The notes beneath the pieces were generated by a model. The model searched no databases, was not told the origin of the DNA, and was given only the letters and a program-made list of their open reading frames with translations. Below, in pieces: positions 34,755 to 42,789 of a stretch of 64,000 nucleotides of DNA. This DNA is from Agathobacter sp. (lineage in GTDB: Bacteria > Bacillota > Clostridia > Lachnospirales > Lachnospiraceae): positions 1 through 64,000 of the forward strand of contig JAFQRZ010000018.1 in assembly GCA_017409825.1 (NCBI GenBank). The letters are read 5' to 3'. The position numbers were made by a program, and so were the translations under genes. Numbering within the stretch: position 1 is the first letter of the stretch; every line of letters begins with the position of its first letter.

Positions 34755-35735
34755 TTAGTAATTTGTAATATTTTCCTCCGTATCAATAATAATGATACAA
34801 TCTGTGCGAAGCAAACGCATCACCTGAACCATATTTTCTTCTGGAATTGCAATACAGCCTGCAGTTGTACCAACCGTAGGTGTTGGACAATGAAGGAAGA
34901 TTGCACACCCTACGTATGGAACACAATCTTCATTGTAATTGAGCGCCAACGCATAATGATAATCTGGAACATATTTATACAGATGCTCCGAAGATGACCA
35001 ATCCACCTCTACATCATTGGTAGAAACACATTGATTATAATACTTGGATGTTGGATCATCTACCCAATGATGACTCTCATCTACCTGCAAATATGGCAAT
35101 GCCGAAAGTCCCGGATTCTCCTTAATCCCAAATGCCGCCATAAAGCGATATATACCGATTGGCGTTTTTCCATCGCCTTCCTTCTGCTTTCCTAAGCCAG
35201 CCCAGCCAATCCGTCCGGCTGCTGAAAAATTCTCAATCCAAACTCCATCCGAATTCTTTGTATGCATAGAAACTGTCGCATGAGTACCATTTCCCTCAAC
35301 CACAATCATCTGTGTTGTATTCTTTGCTGCATCCAAATCCTTTACCCAGCTTGATGGCATCTCATCTACCAGATACTCATTACTTACATATCCTATTGCC
35401 CCATTATACTCGATTCGATACCAGCCAGTTTCCTTACACTGCCCTGTAACCTGTACCTCCTGCGTCTTCGCTAATCCCCCCAGCTTCTCACCATCCGTAT
35501 TAGGCAACGCCCTTACATTTACAGCCGCTGTCGTATACATAACCGTATCCAAATCAGTATATGTGAATCCTGATACCTCACTTCCGGCTTCGGTAGAATC
35601 TTCTTCCGTATCCAACTGTTCCGTCTGCTGTGTATCTTTTTCTTTGTCCGGCTCTCCTGTCTTACCACAGCCCACCAACAGACACAGAACCGCCATTATC
35701 ATAAATACTCTCTTTGCCAATGTTTTTCTCCTCAC
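34755..35735 (-). CDS. L,D-transpeptidase lipoprotein with SH3b domain
   Basis: A 326-residue protein with lipoprotein signal (lipobox LVGC, Cys about 23), an acidic Thr/Glu-rich linker and a bacterial SH3 domain (about 62-124, ending YNGAIGYVSNEYLV). The YkuD-type L,D-transpeptidase domain (about 140-320) carries FLHCPTPTVGTTAGCIAIPE, with the His and the catalytic Cys of the H..G.C signature. It would make 3-3 cross-links or attach proteins to peptidoglycan outside the membrane. It starts 24 bp after the deacetylase-like gene and probably shares its promoter. Confidence 0.9.
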   Translation of the reverse strand: MRRKTLAKRVFMIMAVLCLLVGCGKTGEPDKEKDTQQTEQLDTEEDSTEAGSEVSGFTYTDLDTVMYTTAAVNVRALPNTDGEKLGGLAKTQEVQVTGQCKETGWYRIEYNGAIGYVSNEYLVDEMPSSWVKDLDAAKNTTQMIVVEGNGTHATVSMHTKNSDGVWIENFSAAGRIGWAGLGKQKEGDGKTPIGIYRFMAAFGIKENPGLSALPYLQVDESHHWVDDPTSKYYNQCVSTNDVEVDWSSSEHLYKYVPDYHYALALNYNEDCVPYVGCAIFLHCPTPTVGTTAGCIAIPEENMVQVMRLLRTDCIIIIDTEENITNY

Positions 35736-35759
35736 TACATAATAGAATAGTATATTTAC

Positions 35760-36797
35760 TTAATCCCATGGATATGCATCCAAACTCTGAAAGGTATAGC
35801 CTTTTTCACGAGCATAATCTATAATTGCTCCCAATGCCTCAACATTATCATTTGAGACCGTATGCAATACAATCACCGCACCTGGGTGAAGTCGACTTGT
35901 AACCGTATCGAAACTATAATCCCCACCTTGCTGCTCATTTCGGTCCCAATCTCGATACGCCACAGACCAAAACACACATCTATGTCCCACACTTGCTGCA
36001 AGTTCTAATGCATTCTCGGAATAATATCCACCTGGAAAGCGGAAATATCGACACTCATATCCATAATTATCTTTCAAAAACTTGTCAACACGATAGATTT
36101 CCGAAGCCATCTGGTCACGTGTAAGTGTTGGAAAATCTGGATGCGTTGCAGTATGATTTCCCAAAATATGTCCTTCTTCAATAAAACGTTTCGTCAGATG
36201 CGGATTCTTCTTAAAATATCCCAGCTCCCCAAAGAAAGCCGCTGTTACCCCTTTTTCCTTCAACGTATCCAATATCTTCATGGTGTTATTATTATATTCA
36301 TATCCGCAGGAAAATGTCAGATACAACACCTTTTCCGTAGATTTCAAATCAATGGATAATGCATCTAAAAAACCGAGGCCATCAAAATATCCCTGCATAT
36401 TTACCGAATCTACCGGACGCTGCTCATTTGCAGCAACACCATACGCATAGCCATTTCTCACGTTGGATAATCCTCTGGTATTATAAGGATCATATACATA
36501 ATACCCACTCGCCCAAGACTCCATCACAACTGGAGCCGGAGACGCTACCTGCACTTGAGTTTCTGGCTCCTGCTCGGGTTGTGACTCGTTTTCCGGTTTT
36601 ACCTCAGGTTCCGTCATAAGCTCTGTTGCACTTTCTGACTCCGTCATGCGCTCCGTTTCTGTTGTCATCTCTGCTCCAATCGATTCCGACCCATGCTCTG
36701 CATTTTCTCCACTCTCTTGCTTTGCTCCACAACCACTCACGAGCATTGCTATAAGCATAGCAACGATAAGCAAGGTGGCATATATTCGTCGTTTCAT
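35760..36797 (-). CDS. Polysaccharide deacetylase-like lipoprotein lacking the motif-1 Asp
   Basis: A 345-residue lipoprotein (lipobox LVSGC) with a long Glu/Thr/Pro-rich linker (about 25-85) and a PdaA-like NodB domain (about 145-345). Motif 2 is intact (HILGNHTATHPDF, the zinc-binding H..xxH), as is motif 3 RYFRFPGGYYSE. Motif 1, normally TFDxG with the catalytic-base Asp, reads TFSCGYEYNN here. The family removes acetyl groups from N-acetylmuramic acid or GlcNAc in the wall. The Ser-for-Asp change suggests reduced, altered or absent catalysis. It is co-directional with the L,D-transpeptidase gene 24 bp downstream. Confidence 0.85.
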   Translation of the reverse strand: MKRRIYATLLIVAMLIAMLVSGCGAKQESGENAEHGSESIGAEMTTETERMTESESATELMTEPEVKPENESQPEQEPETQVQVASPAPVVMESWASGYYVYDPYNTRGLSNVRNGYAYGVAANEQRPVDSVNMQGYFDGLGFLDALSIDLKSTEKVLYLTFSCGYEYNNNTMKILDTLKEKGVTAAFFGELGYFKKNPHLTKRFIEEGHILGNHTATHPDFPTLTRDQMASEIYRVDKFLKDNYGYECRYFRFPGGYYSENALELAASVGHRCVFWSVAYRDWDRNEQQGGDYSFDTVTSRLHPGAVIVLHTVSNDNVEALGAIIDYAREKGYTFQSLDAYPWD

Positions 36798-36860
36798 GAT
36801 ATTACTCCTAAATTATTTAAACACATCTATGTATAATAATATCTTTTCATAAAAATACAA

Positions 36861-36956
36861 TTATGCAGATTCGCCTACTTTTTTGAATTTTTCCAATCTG
36901 TAATGATCTTCTTCATCTAATTCTTTTACATCATAGTATTTTCTATCTAAAATGGA
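36861..36956 (-). pseudogene. Orphan 31-codon reading frame
   Basis: In the 373-bp gap 36798-37170 the minus strand encodes a protein-like stretch containing YYDVKELDEEDHYRLEKFKK and ending VGESA-stop, but no usable start codon. A promoter-like AAGACA, 18 nt, TATAAT (about 36959-36988) lies just before it and may serve the deacetylase-lipoprotein operon. It is either the 3' scrap of a lost gene or chance. Apart from the terminator at 37070-37104 nothing else is seen in this gap. Confidence 0.3.
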
Positions 36957-37069
36957 TTATAGCACACACGAGGATGTACTGTCTTTAATTTTTGTTTCAT
37001 TTTTTACTATAACAGAAACAAGGTCACACCTCAATCACACCTACAAGTCATCAAATTTGACAAAGAAAA

Positions 37070-37104
37070 AAACCTTGAGTCCGCTTAACTCAAGGGTTTC
37101 AACT
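37070..37104 (-). terminator. Terminator of the methyltransferase gene
   Basis: Minus-strand stem AAACCCTTGAG / CTCAAGGTTT followed by TTTTTC, about 67 bp beyond the stop at 37171. Confidence 0.85.
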
Positions 37105-37170
37105 TAAAATATTCAATGCGGAAAACTGAAATTTTACTTTTATTTGGTACACTTAAAATAAACCAAATGC

Positions 37171-37983
37171 TTACAGACTCAAATGAATCATTTTTACCAT
37201 TCCTAGCAAATCAGAAAATATCATGCTAAACTTTGTAGAAAACTTAAGCCCTTTCTTGCTAATATGGCTATAAAATGTTTCTTCTGCAAGCACCTTTACT
37301 TTGCTGTCAACTTTTGCAGCTAATTCAGTTGCTGAATCCACATAAAAGAACATCTTTGCTTCTTCATGTCCTACAGTCTTCATGTGTTTTTTCTGCATCA
37401 TCATCATGCCACTTTTATTAACGGTATCAAACAAGATTTCGATATCTCCATAATTCATAAGCAGTTTGATAAGGTCTAAAACATTCTCTTCCTCAAAATA
37501 ATAAAAAAGTCCACTTGCCACAACTAAAAGTGGTTCAGTAGGATGTTCAGAACGAATTTCTTCAATCCACTCTTCTTCAAAGGCACTACCAGCGATATAC
37601 TTTTCTCTTTCTGTTTCTGGTAACAGTTCCTTACGATACTCTATTACATGAGGCAGGTCTACACTATACCATAAAGTACGTCCATTATCATTTCTGTAAT
37701 ATGTAGTTTCCAAACCACAACCGAGCTGCACAATAATGCCCTGCGATTTTCGTTCTATAAAGTCTTCGATATATCTATCCACATTTGCAGAACGTGATGC
37801 CGAAGCAAGATATGTATACTGTGTCTGTGTATCATGCTCAATCAAACCTTCTGGCATTTTACTTTTAAGTTCTAACGATTTTTTATCATATAATATATGC
37901 TTACAATTCTCACTGGCATAAATTCTGCCAAGCATGGGTACATATAAGGTATCTTCTACAACTCCAAGCTTTGAATCTTTCAT
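37171..37983 (-). CDS. Class I SAM methyltransferase, leucine carboxyl methyltransferase family
   Basis: A 270-residue protein of the LCM/TcmP-like O-methyltransferase family. The SAM motif is IVQLGCGLETTYYR (about residues 84-97), followed by WYSVDLPHVIEYRKELLP and YIAGSAF. An acidic post-motif LLVVASGLFYYFEEENVLDL (about 150-169) is also present. The bacterial members act on small molecules, often in secondary metabolism. It is a single-gene unit between the YeiH transporter and the envelope lipoproteins, with a terminator after it. Substrate unknown. Confidence 0.85.
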   Translation of the reverse strand: MKDSKLGVVEDTLYVPMLGRIYASENCKHILYDKKSLELKSKMPEGLIEHDTQTQYTYLASASRSANVDRYIEDFIERKSQGIIVQLGCGLETTYYRNDNGRTLWYSVDLPHVIEYRKELLPETEREKYIAGSAFEEEWIEEIRSEHPTEPLLVVASGLFYYFEEENVLDLIKLLMNYGDIEILFDTVNKSGMMMMQKKHMKTVGHEEAKMFFYVDSATELAAKVDSKVKVLAEETFYSHISKKGLKFSTKFSMIFSDLLGMVKMIHLSL

Positions 37984-38131
37984 TTACTATATCTCCTTTG
38001 TTAGTTTTAACTAACTCATTTTAGCATATATGAAAAAAAATGTAAAGACGGTAGATTTCTTCACAGATTTTTTCATTCAGTCGCACCAAAAAATTCAAAT
38101 TCATCGCTCTATATTACTAAAACTTTTACTC

Positions 38132-39160
38132 TTACCATATTCCCATGACACTTTGTAATACAAGACTGACAATTGTTATTCCTATCCAACAACTCGCTCC
38201 CATAATAATGGGTTTTCCACCAGTTCTAATAAGTTTAATGATATCCGTGTTCAATCCTATTGCCGCCATCGCCATTACAATAAAAAACTTACTAAGTTCT
38301 TTAAATGGTGTAAAAAAGCTAGTTGACACTCCGCAACCAACAGCTATTGTAGTAATAAGTGATGCACCTATAAAGTATAGAATAAAAAATGGGAAAATTC
38401 TCTTTAACTCCACTTTCTTTCCCTCTTTTCCAGACTTCTTTGTGCGGAAAAATGCCAATACTAATGTAATAGGGATAATTGCGAGTGTTCTGGTTAATTT
38501 TACCGTGACAGCCTTATCCAAAGTCAACGACCCTAGACCCCACATACTATCCCATGTTGAAGCCGCTGCTGTTACGGAAGATGTATCGTTTATTGCTGTT
38601 CCTGCAAAGATACCAAATGCATCTCCTGAAATCGTAGAAAAACCAAGTATTGTTCCTAATGGTGGAAATAAAATTGCTGCCAATACATTAAAAAAGAAAA
38701 TCACCGAAATTGCCTGTGCAACCTCCTCGTCATCCGCATCAATTACGGATGCTGTTGCCGCAACCGCAGAACCTCCACAAATAGATGAACCACAACCAAT
38801 CAATGTTGAAATATTTCCTGGAATATGTAACACCTTATGTAACACAAATGCTATCAAAAGCGAGATAGTTATCGTACACACAATAATTGGTAGCGACTGT
38901 ATTCCCGTCTGATATACCACACCCAAGTTTAAACCAAATCCAAGCAATATAACTGCCCATTGTAATATTTTCTTGGAAGTAAATTTGATACCTCCTTCAA
39001 ATACACCTTTCTCTTTCCAAAACAAAGTGATTATCATACCAGCGATAATCGCAATTACAGCACCACCAATAATTTCAAATTGCTTTCCCAAAAACCATGA
39101 TGGAACTGCAATCGCAAAGCATAATAAAATACCTTTCCAATTTTTAATAACATCTTTCAT
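38132..39160 (-). CDS. YeiH/UPF0324-family membrane transporter
   Basis: A 342-residue polytopic membrane protein with about ten helices. It carries the family-typical IGCGSSICGGSAVAA (about 121-135) and FAGTAINDTSSVTAA (about 188-202) re-entrant-like segments. Homologues are annotated as putative sulfate exporters or anion transporters without firm substrate. It is a single-gene unit; the 148 bp before the methyltransferase start shows no strong hairpin. Confidence 0.88.
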   Translation of the reverse strand: MKDVIKNWKGILLCFAIAVPSWFLGKQFEIIGGAVIAIIAGMIITLFWKEKGVFEGGIKFTSKKILQWAVILLGFGLNLGVVYQTGIQSLPIIVCTITISLLIAFVLHKVLHIPGNISTLIGCGSSICGGSAVAATASVIDADDEEVAQAISVIFFFNVLAAILFPPLGTILGFSTISGDAFGIFAGTAINDTSSVTAAASTWDSMWGLGSLTLDKAVTVKLTRTLAIIPITLVLAFFRTKKSGKEGKKVELKRIFPFFILYFIGASLITTIAVGCGVSTSFFTPFKELSKFFIVMAMAAIGLNTDIIKLIRTGGKPIIMGASCWIGITIVSLVLQSVMGIW

Positions 39161-39231
39161 ACTCTCACCACCAACTTCAAATTTGTTTTTCTAATCATTA
39201 TATCACGTTTTCTAACATGAACAATCATATT

Positions 39232-39845
39232 TTATTCTGTTTTTTTAATTGTGATATATGTTGTTTCCATTCCGCGCTCTTCATCTTTTACCTTTTTAAT
39301 CTTCACAAGGTCTTTATTCTTGGTAAGAAGCAACTCCATAAATTTCAAATCTTCTTCAAATAGCGTTTCACTTTGTGGCTTGGCTAGGTTCTTCCTGTAC
39401 AAATAGCGGTGCTGTCCTTTTGACATGGTAATTAGTTCTTTGGTTATGTACTTTGTGATGTAGTTGCTCACTTTTTCGGTGCTTTCTATTTTAGTGGTGG
39501 TAATGAAACCATATTTGAAACTACGCTTATTGATGTTATAGATTTCTTTCCCATTTTTGACAATGCCACTATTTTCAAATTTCAACTTATCACAATTAAC
39601 ACCGATACCATGAAAATGCCAGCGTCCGCTTTTGTGCAACTCTGGAACAAATAGATATTTAAAATCTGGGCTTTGGTCTTTTACATTTTTTAGAAACTGA
39701 TAGACACGATTATAACATTGTTCATAGTTAAAACTATCTACTTGTTCAGGGTCAAAAGTGATAGTGAAAAACCAACCACCACTCCAATCATTTGCAAACG
39801 CATATTCATAAACTATTTTTCCTAGTGGAAGATGGGGTGAGACGG
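39232..39845 (-). pseudogene. 5'-truncated rolling-circle replication initiator (HUH Rep)
   Basis: The minus-strand frame is open from about 39845 to the stop at 39232 with no proper start. It encodes WFFTITFDP, then YLFVPELHKSGRWHFHGIG, whose HFH is the metal-binding HUH motif. Further on, VSNYITKYITKE holds the likely catalytic Tyr. These are the landmarks of plasmid-type Rep proteins common in Lachnospiraceae. The N-terminal part is missing, cut off at the palindromic region next to tRNA-Leu(UAA), so this is the remains of an integrated plasmid or mobile element. Confidence 0.8.
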
Positions 39846-39847
39846 AT

Positions 39848-39952
39848 TAAGAAAAAGGTCCAGCGAACCTTTTTCCCGTCGAACCGACCGACGAAGCCAC
39901 TCCGTGGCGAGGAGACCTTGAACCCTAGGTTCAAGGGACTCCTCGCCATGTG
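39848..39952. repeat. Nested palindromes between the Rep remnant and tRNA-Leu(UAA)
   Basis: Three adjacent inverted repeats lie here: AAAAAGGT..ACCTTTTT (about 39852-39874), an accgac/gtcg cluster, and a strong one at about 39905-39949. The last pairs GGCGAGGAG with CTCCTCGCC and CCTTGAACC with GGTTCAAGG. Such structures are typical of rolling-circle origins or recombination sites; their place at the broken 5' end of the Rep gene fits an element junction. Confidence 0.6.
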
Positions 39953-39963
39953 AAAACAAAAAA

Positions 39964-39992
39964 AACTCAGACGATTACTCGTCTGAGTCCTT
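39964..39992 (-). terminator. Terminator after tRNA-Leu(UAA)
   Basis: Minus-strand ACTCAGACGA GTAA TCGTCTGAGT followed by a run of T, 11 bp beyond the tRNA 3' end. Confidence 0.85.
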
Positions 39993-40002
39993 TTGTTTTC
40001 AA

Positions 40003-40086
40003 TGCGGAAGATGGGACTTGAACCCACACGTCTATACAAACACAAGATCCTTAGTCTTGCCTGTCTGCCAATTCCAGCACTTCCGC
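40003..40086 (-). tRNA. tRNA-Leu (anticodon TAA)
   Basis: 84-nt class II tRNA: acceptor GCGGAAG / CTTCCGC, anticodon stem CAAGA/TCTTG around CTAAGGA giving TAA, a long variable arm, and the T-arm GTGGGTTCAAGTCCCAT. CCA is not encoded. It is the likely integration landmark for the adjacent replicon remnant. Confidence 0.95.
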
Positions 40087-40166
40087 ATACGCGCTACGAT
40101 TTCTCGCAGCGACTTGGTTATAATAGCAAATCATTTTTCTTTTGTCAATAGGTATTTTTATTTTTT

Positions 40167-42785
40167 TTACAAATAAATTTTTTCAAACTCTTTTACAGGC
40201 ATTGGTTTGCCATAGTAATAGCCCTGAATCATGTCTACATTCATATCCTTCAGCACTTCGAGCTGCTTGCGCTGCTCTACCCCTTCTACGCAAACCTGTA
40301 CGCCGATGGTTTTGGCCAATTCGGAAACCATCTTAACGAATGCGCCTGCGAATTCATCCTCTGACAAAGGTTCCACGAAACATCTGTCAATCTTGATTAC
40401 ATCAATCGGCATTTCGCGGATATGATTCAAAGAAGAATATCCCGTTCCGAAATCATCTAGAGCTACACATACCCCTAAGTCCTTTAAATTCCCGAGCACC
40501 TTCTTCATACGGCTCATATCATTGATTGCAAGGCTTTCCGTTACCTCTAAGGTTACGTTCTTTGGATTGATTTTCACACGGTCTAAAACCTGTTTCACTC
40601 TCGCCACGAAATCGGGCTGAAGAAGCTGGATAACCGAAATATTGACATTCACTTTATAGTCTGGATGTCCACAATCATTCCAATACTTGCAACGCTTCAC
40701 TGCTTCGTATAAAACATGTTCTCCGATTGGATTGATAAGTCCCAGATATTCTGCCAATGGAATAAAGTCACTCGGTGGTATAAATCCTAACTCGGTAGAA
40801 TTCCAACGTACTAAGGCTTCTGCTCCACAGCAAGGATTGCCTTCTTTGCCATGTACAATGATTGGCTGATAGTAAACCTCGAATTCATTGCAGGAGTTCA
40901 AGGTTGCACGACGCATATTCTGTTCCAAATCCAAACGATAAATAGAACTATCCTCTACTTTTTCGTTGTAGAATTCCACACAGTTTTTGCCCTTTTTCTT
41001 GGCGGTCTGCAATGCCATATCTACTTTTCTGGTCAAGTCATCTACGTTATTTCCATCGGTTGGGAAACAAACAACACCCATACTCATCGTACAATAATAA
41101 TCTTCATTTTTCAGGAACCATGGACGTTCAAAGATTTCTCGCAAATCTTTACAGATACGGCTTAATTCCTTATAGGCGTCTCCGTGTACGATTACGGCAA
41201 ACTCATCCCCACTGATACGATAACAGTTGCTTTCAATCCCCTCAATGCGAGGCAGATTATGTGCAATCGCTTTCAACAGGGTATCCCCATACTGATGTCC
41301 CAAACCATCATTGATATTCTGGAAATCATCCAAATCGATACAAAGGAACGCACCTTCACTGCCTTTTTTCTCTGCATCCTTGATGCACTGTTCCAAATCC
41401 TGCTCACAACGCATACGATTGTAAAGTCCTGTCAAATTGTCATTGCTAATCTGACGCTCTATCTTCTGCTGATACAATTTTTTATCGGTAATATCGTAAA
41501 TCGTACCAAGGCTTACTGTTCGGCCGTCAATCCAGCTAAGTTCCACCTGGTTCATATCCAGCCAAAGATTATTTCTCTCTAAATGCACCTCAGTCTGTGG
41601 TATCACACGCTGCACATTCTGTTCAGAAAAGAAATACTGCTGCAAGCCATTGTGATCCATGTCCTTCGCAATTAATTCACGGAATCTCTGGTTCATGTAA
41701 AGGACTTCTTTATTGTCATAGTCTACCACATAAATGGCACAACCTACATTCTCCAAAATCGCTTCCATAGAAGCATACGAACCTGCTAAGGAGGTCTTCG
41801 CAATACGACGCTCCAAAATTCCTTGTAACACACGTTTCACATCATTGATGAACTTGATATCTTCTATGCTCCAGGTACGTTCTTTTTCAAACTCATAAAA
41901 GCACAGATACATATCATTTCGCTCATTGATTTCAATCGGCTGGAACACACCTGCCATCAAATGATAACGGATAAAGAAGTTTTCCAAATCCTCTCGCATC
42001 ATTGAATCCGAAGAAAGCATATATGGCTTTCCATCGAAAAACGGAAGCTTCGCCACTGGTTTCCCCTGAATCTTTTCACCCAAGCTCCACGTCTTTTCTG
42101 CGCTATATTCACATAAGGCATCTACTGTTTTTTCATCGTCTTTTATCTGAATCAAACAGCCACCCTGAATATCCAAAACCTCGCAAACCTCGCGAACCGC
42201 ATGGTCCACAATCTGAGAAAACTCTTCCTCTGACTCCATCATACGCACGACTGTGGCCATTGCCTCGCTACGATGCAACTGTGTTTTATACTTTTCTTCC
42301 GCAGCCATTGCCTGCTCCATAGCCTCATGAGCAGAAATTTCATGTTCTTTGATGATAAATATCTGACGAGACAATGCTTCCAAAAAAGCCATAGAACGAT
42401 AAAAATGGTTCTCCGTCGTTCTACAAACACAATCTGGCACCTGGATATCATCTGGAATCTTTTCTTCTATCACCGCAACCACTACCCAGATAATCGCAAC
42501 TGAACCATTCACACGATTAATAATGGCACACTGCTTCAAAAAAGGCACATCCATATCGATTTCCACGATGGTTTCCACTTGGCTCATCGCAACAGCCTGA
42601 AATAGTCTTTCTCCAACATCTGCCGGACGATACTGATTCAAGAATGCTTGCTCTTCTTCACTTCCATAATGTGAAGTCAGCACATTCCGTTCGCGATCCA
42701 CACATGCCAGATACACATCATTGGCTCTGCAAAAGTGTTTTTGTAATTTTTCTAGCAATTCTTTGTCTATGAGATTTTTTCTCAT
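40167..42785 (-). CDS. GGDEF-EAL cyclic-di-GMP turnover protein with GAF and PAS domains
   Basis: An 872-residue cytoplasmic protein; no membrane helix is seen. Domains: an uncharacterised N-terminus with a helical linker, GAF-like (about 170-340), PAS (about 350-445), GGDEF (about 450-610) and EAL (about 625-870). The GGDEF signature reads SGDEF, a variant known in some active cyclases, and DLDDFQNINDGLGHQYGD is present. The EAL domain keeps AEALVRW, EVTES and DDFGTGYSS, so phosphodiesterase activity is likely. The sensor domains suggest small-molecule or redox control. Its product or substrate, c-di-GMP, is the ligand of the riboswitch at 22285-22357. It starts 4 bp after the HEAT-methyltransferase stop. 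Confidence 0.93.
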   Translation of the reverse strand: MRKNLIDKELLEKLQKHFCRANDVYLACVDRERNVLTSHYGSEEEQAFLNQYRPADVGERLFQAVAMSQVETIVEIDMDVPFLKQCAIINRVNGSVAIIWVVVAVIEEKIPDDIQVPDCVCRTTENHFYRSMAFLEALSRQIFIIKEHEISAHEAMEQAMAAEEKYKTQLHRSEAMATVVRMMESEEEFSQIVDHAVREVCEVLDIQGGCLIQIKDDEKTVDALCEYSAEKTWSLGEKIQGKPVAKLPFFDGKPYMLSSDSMMREDLENFFIRYHLMAGVFQPIEINERNDMYLCFYEFEKERTWSIEDIKFINDVKRVLQGILERRIAKTSLAGSYASMEAILENVGCAIYVVDYDNKEVLYMNQRFRELIAKDMDHNGLQQYFFSEQNVQRVIPQTEVHLERNNLWLDMNQVELSWIDGRTVSLGTIYDITDKKLYQQKIERQISNDNLTGLYNRMRCEQDLEQCIKDAEKKGSEGAFLCIDLDDFQNINDGLGHQYGDTLLKAIAHNLPRIEGIESNCYRISGDEFAVIVHGDAYKELSRICKDLREIFERPWFLKNEDYYCTMSMGVVCFPTDGNNVDDLTRKVDMALQTAKKKGKNCVEFYNEKVEDSSIYRLDLEQNMRRATLNSCNEFEVYYQPIIVHGKEGNPCCGAEALVRWNSTELGFIPPSDFIPLAEYLGLINPIGEHVLYEAVKRCKYWNDCGHPDYKVNVNISVIQLLQPDFVARVKQVLDRVKINPKNVTLEVTESLAINDMSRMKKVLGNLKDLGVCVALDDFGTGYSSLNHIREMPIDVIKIDRCFVEPLSEDEFAGAFVKMVSELAKTIGVQVCVEGVEQRKQLEVLKDMNVDMIQGYYYGKPMPVKEFEKIYL

Positions 42786-42789
42786 TGGT

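Noticed and set aside
39806-40045. Minus-strand frame of 79 codons next to tRNA-Leu(UAA)
   Set aside because: It overlaps the tRNA, its terminator and the palindromes, and has no coding character.
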